A DNA stretch of 64,000 nt. Source: Bactericera cockerelli. Taxonomy: Eukaryota; Arthropoda; Insecta; Hemiptera; Triozidae. Below the pieces are notes generated by a model. That model was not told where the DNA came from. It ran no database searches and saw only the letters and a list, made by a program, of their open reading frames with translations. Of this stretch, positions 56,901 to 64,000 are shown piece by piece. The stretch covers positions 15,048,756 to 15,112,755 of the forward strand of contig CM044961.1 in the NCBI GenBank assembly GCA_024516035.1. Reading direction: 5' to 3'. Position numbers and translations under genes: made by a program. Position 1 is the stretch's first letter; the number at the start of each line of letters is the position of its first letter.

Positions 56901-59900
56901 ACTCATCAAAATAAAAAAAATCGGACAATAGTGGCAGTAACATTGATTACTTTACTATTATTGTTATTATTTCTTAGCTCTATCTACGAGATTTCTCTGA
57001 TTTCTTACCTCACTAGCTAACCTAACCCGGCATGAATTTTGCATTCGCGTATTATTTTAACTGCCGTGTGAGAATGTTGTTTACTTCAACGTAAGTAGTC
57101 CTGAAGCAAATTGTTTACAATGAGGTTTACTGTTTACACCTCGTGCTGACGGACATAATATTTTTCATGTGAGGAGGTACTATACGATAAGTGTCGGTGT
57201 AGTTTTGATTTTCCATTAGTATGCTTGTATTTTTAAAAAGTGCACTTAAGAATCAAAATTGCATACAATATTCTGATTTACTTACATACACAGTGTGTAT
57301 GTATGTAATTAAGTAGGTATGTGTTTTCTTTGTATTATTCACAACTGCAGTGTACAGGTCAGTTGAGCTCAGTATGACAAATCTCCAACTACGAAAAATA
57401 AAACCGTCACTTGTCGCTGTACATACAAATAGCTACTCATTTGGCCTCACGAGGTATGAGTGGAACCCGGACATCCAGGTAGCAGAAAAATTCTGTGCTG
57501 CTAGGAATAGAACCCATATCACCTTGCATGCAACCCACTCGGCTACAGTGCCTACTAATACACAAAACAATATGACTTTTTTATATAAATATGAGTGTTT
57601 CACAGCTATTTTTTATTTCGTAGCCATGAAACAGGAGCTACTGTAGATGCTTTTGGTTTGTGTTGTAGCCTGCCAATCCTGTAGTAGGCCTCCCCTCTGA
57701 TGGGCGAGAAGCGACACAATACTTCCCATTTAGGTGCTCGGTCAATGGAAGGTATCCCTTACAAACAATTGTAATCAAATTAAGAATACAAATTTTTGTC
57801 CACACGGGCGAACGAACACGGGACCTTCCGCATGACACGCTCCCATCAATCGTATGATGCGGCTTGGCAATGAATTCTAATACTTTTATGAGAATTTCTA
57901 TGAGATTATATAATATGAAAAATTACTTTGTTATAATCTGCTCCAGATGTTCTTTTTTTACTATAGATATTAATATGCTGCAAAGGTACATTTAGTTTGA
58001 TAACAAACTAATCAGGTCTTATCTAATCAGTCTGATTTAATGTTCCAGGGGATGTGGTCCTGAAGAACTTGATCCTCAAGCAGTCCGCTCTCGACGAGCT
58101 AAACCTCCCCATCCGAACTATCTACGGGCGGCTGGGGCAGCTCACGCTCAAGATCCCGTGGAAGAACCTGTACAGTTCACCGGTGGAAGCATCGGTCGAC
58201 ACGCTCTATCTGCTCGCGGTGCCGAACCAGGAGATCAAGTACGACCCGGTGAAAGAAGACCAATGGGCGCAAGATGCGAAGCAGAAGGAGCTGGACAGAG
58301 TCGAGTTGGCCAAGCAGCAGGAGAAAGAGAAAGAGGAGGGTGAGGGACTGTCGGGAATTATTTTCATATTATTTATTTATCTATTTATTCACACTTTATT
58401 TTTTTTACAAAACAATCATCAACAAAAACAAATAAAAAGTAACAATAAATTTAAAAAAAAAACTTAGAAGTATGTACAAAAAGAAATAAAGATTATAATA
58501 TTAAATTTTAATTACAATTGTTTTGTAATCCGGGGCGAAGTTAATGCCTTAGGCATTCTCTGCCACTTAACCCCGGGAATTATTTAATATCGTCTTATTT
58601 AAATACAATATTCTGTTAATCTTTCAATCATTTATTCCATAAGATCACAAAACATTGATTACAACACCACTGACACCGTCTCTCTCTATGGTCTGTCCCG
58701 GTAGCTCAGTGGTAAAGGCGGCACTCTGTGAATTCAGAGATTTCAGAGGTCGTGGGTTCAAAACCCAGCCGGGACATAACAAGTTATCCTCCCATTTGGG
58801 ATTTTTACCACATAATGATATGTCTTGGGCTTACTGCTGGATTAATGGGACTTTGATAGTCTTAATCGGGCAGTATAAATAAGGCGATATCATTATTATT
58901 ATTTAAAAACAATAATCTGTTAATCTGACAATCATTTATTCCATAAGAGCACAAAACATTGATTACATCACCACTGACACCGTGTCTCTCGATGAGCAGT
59001 TTTATCAAAAACAGGTTATCTGTGGTACTGGACAGCTCGGCATTACGCTCTATACATACAAATGTCGCTATACATACAAATAGCTACTCATTTTTCCTCA
59101 CGAGGTATGAGTGGACCTCTTAAAAGGAAAATAATATTTTTCATATTTAATACTTTAAAAAAATCACTCCCCCCTCCCCAATAAAATAAGAAGTCACCAG
59201 AAATTTCTGACTTGTTCACGTTAAACATTTGACCAGGCGCGGCCGGTGCTAAGGAGCTACGGAGTTCCAGCACCCCCACAAGAAAATGAAGAAGAGAGGA
59301 TTTTCTCTAGTCCTAGTTCGTACAAAATGAAAACATTAGTAGAGTAAATAATGCATAATTATTATGATTATCATGGTAAAGAAACTCAAACTCTTTAGAT
59401 ACTGAAAGATCTACTCTATAAATCCCATTTTTGTCTGGTTTATGTTGCAGCTGGGCAGCAACCCCAAAACATTGTCCCACCGGCCAACTAGAGTTGGCTG
59501 GAAACTGACCCATTTATTTTCACCCTCATTTTTCAGGCAAAGAGAAAGCTCAGGACTCGTTCGTTGAGAAGCTAGCCACGCAGATCATCCGAAATGTCCA
59601 GGTGTTCATCAAGAAAATCCACATCCGTTACGAGGATCGAATCACCAACCCGAGGCAACCGTTTGCCGCCGGTATCACCCTGTATAATCTGACGGTGCAC
59701 ACGACCGATGAAAACTGGACCCACTACATTAGCTCAGGCCAGGAAACCAGCTCCATGATTTACAAGGTAATTATCCTGAACTTTTTTTGCACTACTGAAG
59801 TGGTGGGTTCATCATAGGGTGGTGTCATCGTAGACGAATTAGCAAAACCTTCTCCAAGGTTTTTAAATCTTACTTCTGACCATTTATGCCTGGGTATGCT

Positions 59901-62900
59901 TGGTAAAAAGAATTAAATTTATTTTTATTCTAGGCACAAGCTCTATTACTTTATATGTATCAATATAAAATAAAGCAATAACAAGTTTAAAAAAAAAAAA
60001 AAAAAAAGAAGACAATGGTAGCTAGACAGTGGAGGAATGACTCAGCACTTCTACCACTGTCTTTACAAGGAAGCTATTAATTGACAAGGGCCCCCAGAAC
60101 TAAGCCAATACTGGTGTACTCCCTTTTTATAGTCCCCCAGACAGACTGCTGGTGTAGGTACTTCCTGTTTATAGTCCCCCAGCCAGTGGTGGGTTATATT
60201 TTTCAAATACCTATACATTTTATTACTTCCGAGAATTTTCTATTATTAGAAATCGGAAGTATTTTATTTTTTTAAGATGAGTGTTTAAACAGTCTTTTTC
60301 ATTTCGTAGCCATGAAACAGCAGCTTGTGTTTCATGTAGACGCTTGTGGTTTGTTTTGTAGCGTGACCATCCCATATTATGCCTCCCCTCCGATGGGCGA
60401 GAAGTGGCACAATACTTCCATTTAGGTGCTGGGTCAACACGAGCGCACCGGAAGGTATCCCTTCCAACCAACACTGTAACCAAATATTGATTACAAATTT
60501 TTTGTCGACTCTGAACTTATCGTGCCCTTTGTACACATAATTGTAGTGTACAAATACTACAAACCATCTTACACTAAATTGTAGTAATAATTACGCTTAC
60601 AATGTACTTGGATAAAACGTTGCTTTTTGCACAAGAAAAACGGTCGATCGGTTAGTAGAATCTGTTCACTCCTTATACCTAAGGGTTGGGTGGAAGAGAT
60701 TGCCGCACGTAATAACTCCGCCCTTTAGTTAGGACACTATTATCATTTTCTTAATTATTTATTTATTTTCATACTATTTTATCTTTTATTTAGTTTTTCT
60801 TAATTGTACAATAATGTAAATATTGTGTCCTCCTAATAAAAATTAAAATAATAATACCCTGTCGTGTAGATTGGATGCCCCCTGCATGCGTCGGCACTTT
60901 GTGTGACTGAATAATCTTAAGTGAATTTCAGCAAGTTGCCGGAGTGTCGTGCTCTACATTGAAATAAAACAATCGATAATAATAATAAACGTATGTTCCG
61001 AGCCCCTGAAATAATGCGAAAGCGGTTCCGGATACAACTACCTTTTTAAATTAATAAATAAATAAAAATGTTCGTAGCCGCATTTTCTTCTTATTATTAT
61101 TATTCCTTTCTCCTGTTGTTGTGATTGGTTGAAACTGTGTACCGACCTCAGTAGCTTCATCGATAAGGCGGCGGACTTGTAACCTGGAGGTCGGTGGTTC
61201 AAGTCCCGGTTTCAGCGTAGATTTAGTAAAGCGAGTTCGAGCAGTTGTGATATCACGAAAGTGATTACACACAAATATGGTAACTAATTATTTGTTTTTC
61301 CTTCTCCCCCTAAAAATGAACAGTTTACTAGACTTAAAAAGTTGAAGTAAACATAAATTGAAAAAAAAAACCGCAGCATTAAAATTATTGTACTACCCGG
61401 TGTTGCTTGTGTATGAAAACATCCTATTACTTCAATATGACAAATTAGGGAACAATATAGCTGACAAAGTAGATATATTTTTGTTGTTGTCAAAATGAAT
61501 TATACATGTGATTTTATTTTATTTTAATTTTAATAATGTTGTAATAAATGGGAATACATCCCGTCAGTTCTTGTTAAAAAGAATAAAAAAAAGAAATAAA
61601 AAAAAATACTACAATATGCTATGGATTTTTAAAAATGGTATACATAAAATGAATAGTTGGGTGGAAGAGATTGCCATAGGCAATAACCCCGCCCTTTAGT
61701 TAGGACATAATTATGTATATATTTTATTTATTTTTTTCTTGTTTATATTATTAATACTGTCAATTTTATATTTAATTTTTACCATTGTTTGTCTGTATAA
61801 TATATGTTCTACTAATAAAGAGTTTGTAAATAAATAAAATAAAAAAATGGCATACTACAATATGGTATGGATTTTTAAAAAAGGCATACATAAAATGAAT
61901 AGTAATCCACCCCCTCTTCGCCCAGATGCTGAATCTGGAGGCGGCCAGTGTCTACTGGAACACAGACACCAAGATGTTCTCCGAGAAGGATCCGAGTCAG
62001 CTGGAAGAGTTCTTCCTCATGGGCATCGCAGACAAGGCCAAGCTAGCGCCGCACTACCAGTACATACTGGGTCCCATCAACGCCGTGTCCCGCCTCAGGA
62101 TCAACACCAAGCCCGAGTCGGATTTCAGCTTACCCAAGATAACTCTTGAGCTGGATCTAGAGAGGTTGCAAGTCAGTGAGTATCAGATTGAGATAAAACA
62201 CGAAAGTGATAATCATTTAAAAATAATGTATTTATCATTCACTTCATTAATATTTTTAAAAACTGAACGTATTTATATTTATAAAAACCTAATTGAAAAC
62301 CTACTGAATTTATTAATGCCAAATAAGAAATAGAAATATTTTTACCATCTCAGATTTAAGAGCATAATTTAAACACACTACACATACACCATACACTCCA
62401 TATTGGACAGGGAAGAAGCCCGGTACGCTGGTTCTGGGCGTCCAAAGGATTCAATACTCCTTTCAACACTGACCACGGAAAATAAAATAAATTAATCATT
62501 CACTTTTAAGTAACATCCTACTTTGTCAATATTTTGTCAACTCTTGGTTAGAATAAAAGAACCCAAAAAAATACCTAAAAAATATTAATGCAATATTTTG
62601 TACAATACTTTTGATGCACTTTTGTTTCAAGAGGCATTTTACACAAGGCGAAAAATTCATTGTGAATTTGCTTATCTTTTTTGTAATAAAATGACAAGCA
62701 AATGTAATATTATTTGATTAAAATGATAGTAAAGTAGTATTAAAATGAAATGTGAACTTGCTTATTTTTTTTCAAGTGGCCGCGACAAAATTGTCTTGTG
62801 TCATAGAGCTCGCATGTCCTGCTTACAAAAGTTCCCCCTGTCTCTCTCTCTTCCAGGACTGGGCAAGGACCAATACAAGGATCTGATCAGGCTGGTGGAC

Positions 62901-63310
62901 TCCCTGAATCACATGTCCAAAGCCACAATGTACAGAAAATATCGACCTGCCTTAGAAGTCTATCAGGGATTTGCCAAAGAATGGTAAGTTCTAGACAGAT
63001 GTATATGATTCTATTTCACAGGTAATGGTGACATATCCTGGGGAGAGATGGCTGAAACCTGTGGAGACAGACCTCTATGTACTGAGACCTATGTAACAGT
63101 GAATCTAGACAGATGTATATGATTCTATTTCACAGGTAATGGTGACATATCCTGGGGAGAGATGGCTGAAACCTGTGGAGACAGACCTCTATGTACTCAG
63201 ACCTACGAGTGTAACAGTAAATCTGGACAAGTGCCTTATCATGGATGACCCGAGGCTTCCCAGACTCAAAGTGCTGGGTGAACTGTCTGAGATCCATATC
63301 AAAATGGCTG
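50807..63310 (+). CDS. Vps13: VPS13, N-terminal part (incomplete)
   Basis: Bridge-like lipid transfer protein acting at membrane contact sites. Exons 50807-50906, 58049-58339, 59537-59766, 61926-62175 and 62857-62983 join in phase (332 residues). The ATG context gives [20 protein letters not shown], the hallmark VPS13 start; [13 protein letters not shown] and [15 protein letters not shown] complete the chorein motif. [17 protein letters not shown] ends exon 5. A sixth exon, 63136-63310, encodes [18 protein letters not shown], a later VPS13 block. Exon 5 ends in phase 2 but this exon reads in phase 0, and joining them makes an immediate stop, so intervening exons are absent. The first intron is 7.1 kb. 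The gene runs off the right edge. The VPS13A/C-like branch is favoured over B or D by eye only. Confidence 0.93.
51165..51250 (+). repeat. 5S-derived SINE, tail fragment
   Basis: GGTTGGGTAAGGTTAATGTG and the GTAGCAGAT block match the family tail only. Confidence 0.5.
51294..51561 (-). mobile_element. Non-autonomous Helitron in VPS13 intron 1
   Basis: Minus strand: TCTCTATATATAAAACAGAA to GCACGGGCAAACGGCTAG, flanked by A and T, with a (TACC)n run at 51500-51533. Confidence 0.72.
51842..52157. repeat. Large imperfect palindrome (139-bp arms)
   Basis: 51842-51980 and 52021-52157 are inverted copies sharing AACTTTAATATCAACATGAC, AATTTGAAATACCTAGGTAC and ACATTGATTTT, with a ~40-bp AT-rich loop. 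It could be a fold-back element. Confidence 0.8.
53687..54419 (+). repeat. Palindrome-headed repeat M, copy 3
   Basis: Both ends and the GTCT-type microsatellite (GTCGGTCTGTCG) are present. Closely similar to the copy at 18630 outside the microsatellite. Confidence 0.78.
54543..54660 (+). repeat. SINE family E, diverged
   Basis: CTAGCTCGATGGATAAAACG and GCTGGTGGTTCGAGTC with a degraded tail. Confidence 0.55.
55010..55170 (+). repeat. 5S-derived SINE, 5'-truncated
   Basis: GCAACGTTCAGCGAGGCTAA and the tail CAGGCTAGGTGAGGTTAATT. Confidence 0.6.
55258..55495 (-). repeat. SINE family E followed by SINE family C tail
   Basis: 55258-55397 is a nearly full family E copy (GGAGGTCGGTGGTTCACGTC on -). 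55420-55495 is a family C tail (AGGGTTAGGTGGTAGAAAAT on -). Confidence 0.75.
55496..56720. other. VPS13 intron DNA, nothing recognised
   Basis: No exon or known repeat was recognised. A minus-strand open frame at 56112-56315 has no family resemblance. Confidence 0.35.
56721..56920 (+). repeat. SINE family A, internally deleted
   Basis: GCGCGCGATTAGCTCAGTGG, GGTCCCGGGTTCCATCCCCC; about 100 bp of body are missing between TTACAATTATTTG and CTACGACACAG. Confidence 0.82.
57398..57562 (-). repeat. SINE family D fragment
   Basis: Minus strand: family D head and CGTGAGGCCAAATGAGTAGC; the tail is missing. Confidence 0.7.
57588..57843 (-). repeat. SINE family A, head truncated
   Basis: Body and A-rich end are preserved; the A box is lost after GCATGACACGCTC. 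Confidence 0.78.
58049..58339 (+). CDS. Vps13: VPS13 exon 2 (chorein)
   Basis: [20 protein letters not shown] through [13 protein letters not shown] and [10 protein letters not shown], then a Lys/Glu/Gln-rich helix. Acceptor TTCCAG, donor GTGAGG. Confidence 0.96.
58360..58600. repeat. LINE-like tail and SINE-C remnant
   Basis: TTTATTTATCTATTTATTCA at 58366 resembles an antisense retroelement end. 58530-58575 resembles a family C tail on the minus strand. Confidence 0.4.
58693..58900 (+). repeat. tRNA-derived SINE, family B
   Basis: TGTCCCGGTAGCTCAGTGGT, GTGGGTTCAAAACCCAGCCG and the full body and tail. Confidence 0.87.
59050..59290 (-). repeat. SINE-D fragment and truncated hAT MITE end
   Basis: 59050-59116 is a piece of SINE D (CGTGAGGAAAAATGAGTAG on -). 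59236-59290 starts CAGGCGCGGCCGGTGCTAAG, the terminal repeat of the hAT MITE at 17448; its other end was not found. Confidence 0.65.
59537..59766 (+). CDS. Vps13: VPS13 exon 3
   Basis: [20 protein letters not shown] then [20 protein letters not shown], a strongly conserved VPS13 segment. Ends in phase 0. Confidence 0.96.
59814..60183 (+). repeat. Dispersed repeat J, interrupted by a retroposed insert
   Basis: Repeat J starts GGGTGGTGTCATCGTAGACG and resumes near 60013 (ATGGTAGCTAGACAGTGGAG). Between them is about 180 bp ending AATAAAGCAATAACAAG and an A-run, a retroposon-like insert. Confidence 0.6.
60265..60508 (-). repeat. SINE family A, 5'-truncated
   Basis: Body GCGAGAAGTGGCACAATACT on + and the A-rich end; the tRNA head is lost. 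It is preceded at 60227-60262 by a repeat M fragment. Confidence 0.72.
60687..60855 (+). repeat. LINE 3'-end fragment
   Basis: TTGGGTGGAAGAGATTGCCG, ACTCCGCCCTTTAGTTAGGA and CCTCCTAATAAAAATTAAA. Confidence 0.6.
61141..61287 (+). repeat. tRNA-derived SINE, family E (best copy)
   Basis: GACCTCAGTAGCTTCATCGA, GGAGGTCGGTGGTTCAAGTC, AGATTTAGTAAAGCGAGTTC and GATATCACGAAAGTGATTAC. Confidence 0.85.
61606..61903 (+). repeat. LINE 3' fragment flanked by 52-bp direct repeats
   Basis: 61658-61851 is the LINE end (TGGGTGGAAGAGATTGCCAT to TAAATAAATAAAAT). 61606-61657 and 61852-61903 are near-identical 52-bp copies (ATACTACAATATG, then ACATAAAATGAATAGT). Confidence 0.8.
61926..62175 (+). CDS. Vps13: VPS13 exon 4
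   Basis: [20 protein letters not shown] through [19 protein letters not shown] and [12 protein letters not shown]. Confidence 0.96.
62857..62983 (+). CDS. Vps13: VPS13 exon 5
   Basis: [20 protein letters not shown] then YRKYRP and FAKEW, with the second half of the WW pair expected in the next exon. Donor GTAAGT. Confidence 0.95.
62990..63105 (+). pseudogene. Truncated duplicate of a VPS13 exon
   Basis: A 114-bp period links this block to the next. It includes the acceptor TATTTCACAG and the exon start ([20 protein letters not shown]), but a 3-base loss gives ATG TAA, a stop, at about 63091-63096. Confidence 0.85.
63136..63310 (+). CDS. Vps13: Later VPS13 exon
   Basis: [20 protein letters not shown] and [18 protein letters not shown], then [11 protein letters not shown]. 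Acceptor CACAG, donor GTGAGT. It belongs several hundred residues after exon 5 in known family members. Confidence 0.9.
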
Positions 63311-63330
63311 GTGAGTGTACATTTTAAGGT

Positions 63331-63500
63331 AAGTGTGCCCCGGAACCGCTTTCGCATTACTTCAGGGCACTTTACCTTTACATCCATGCCATTCCGGAAC
63401 CGGAAAATTTTGGTCAGAAATTTCCGCTTCGGCCGGGATTCGAACCCGCAACCTCCGGGTCAGTAACCAATGCTCTTAACCACTGAGCCACGGAGGTCGG
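63331..63500 (-). repeat. tRNA-derived SINE, family G
   Basis: Minus strand: CCTCCGTGGCTCAGTGGTTA, AGAGCATTGGTTACTGACCC, GCGGGTTCGAATCCCGGCCG, then GGTAAAGTGCCCTGAAGTAA. It starts 20 bp after a VPS13 donor. Confidence 0.8.
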
Positions 63501-63984
63501 CAAGGTACCTTATTGGTTCATGTACAATAACATATTACCACAAAGTACTAGGTTATTATACAAATATTTATTTTAATCACAAAGAGTGTCACAAAAATGG
63601 CCTATAATGTTAACAAATGAATAGTTTTTTAGTGCCTATGCAGTATGCAATCCATAGTAAATCTATTACAGTCGAACCCGAATAAATAAGAGAACTGGAT
63701 ATAAGAGAAACCTAGATATAAGAGAACTGGATATAAGAGAACTGGTTTCTCTTATAAAATAATTTCCAGGTCAAATTTACCTCTATATAAAGGAAAATGA
63801 TCTCAATAAGAGAAACTTATGTAGGTTATTTATGTTTAAAAAAATCATAATCATTTTTTTTTTTTTAAATTTATAACAAGAATTAAAAAAAAGAAAAGAG
63901 AACCTTGGATATAAGAGAAGAAAAAAAATGGTCCTTTGAGTTCTCTTACATCCAGGTTTGACTGTAGTTAAATGGCTTTCCAGC
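63501..63984. other. VPS13 intron; short tandem motif
   Basis: GGATATAAGAGAA and variants recur about five times between 63690 and 63920. No exon was recognised. Confidence 0.45.
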
Positions 63985-64000
63985 AAGCCTCCGTGGCGTA
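63985..64000 (+). repeat. Start of a SINE family F copy at the window edge
   Basis: GCCTCCGTGGCGTA equals the first bases of the family F head at 5213 (-). It runs out of the window. Confidence 0.55.

Noticed and set aside
62983..63136. Direct splicing of VPS13 exon 5 to the 63136 exon
   Set aside because: Phases disagree and the joined codon is followed by TAA.

Overview
The window reads as nuclear DNA of an arthropod, most likely an insect. It has AT-rich non-coding DNA, short GC-richer exons with GT-AG introns, and many tRNA- and 5S-derived SINEs. A 100-N scaffold gap lies at 8901-9000. The species cannot be named from sequence alone. The frequent TAGGTACCTA-type words recall Lepidoptera and some Hemiptera.

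Four protein-coding loci are supported. At the left edge (1-416, +) is the 3' part of a protein kinase gene. At 13332-13533 (-) is one exon of a stargazin/claudin-like four-membrane-span protein. From 37919 to 48613 (+) lies an almost complete single-domain peptidyl-dipeptidase of the angiotensin-converting enzyme family (insect Ance-like). It has twelve exons whose phases join without a break to a stop codon, and only the leader exon was not found. From 50807 (+) to beyond the right edge is the start of VPS13, a bridge-like lipid transfer protein. Its first five exons join in phase. A later exon follows only about 150 bp on, although several hundred residues expected between them are absent.

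The rest is mainly mobile and repetitive DNA. 0-13 kb holds SINEs, minisatellites, a broken pogo-like transposon nested in SINE flanking DNA, and a Harbinger-type MITE inside a minisatellite. 14-20.6 kb holds a three-part terminal-inverted-repeat element, a 492-bp hAT MITE with an 8-bp target duplication, and a large inverted pair of a palindrome-headed repeat. 24.6-26.7 kb is a head-to-tail dimer of a non-autonomous Helitron; three single Helitrons occur elsewhere. 27-36 kb holds a ~955-bp-spaced direct repeat, a processed retrocopy of an unrecognised mRNA, minisatellites and SINEs. The Ance and VPS13 introns are packed with the same repeats, several within a few bases of splice sites.

The genes do not form an operon-like system. 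Ance and VPS13 are adjacent on the same strand, 2.2 kb apart, with unrelated functions. No dedicated novel system was recognised. The points most worth checking are the all-synonymous partial exon duplication in Ance, the missing middle exons and doubled exon in VPS13, the Helitron dimer, and the unidentified retrocopy.
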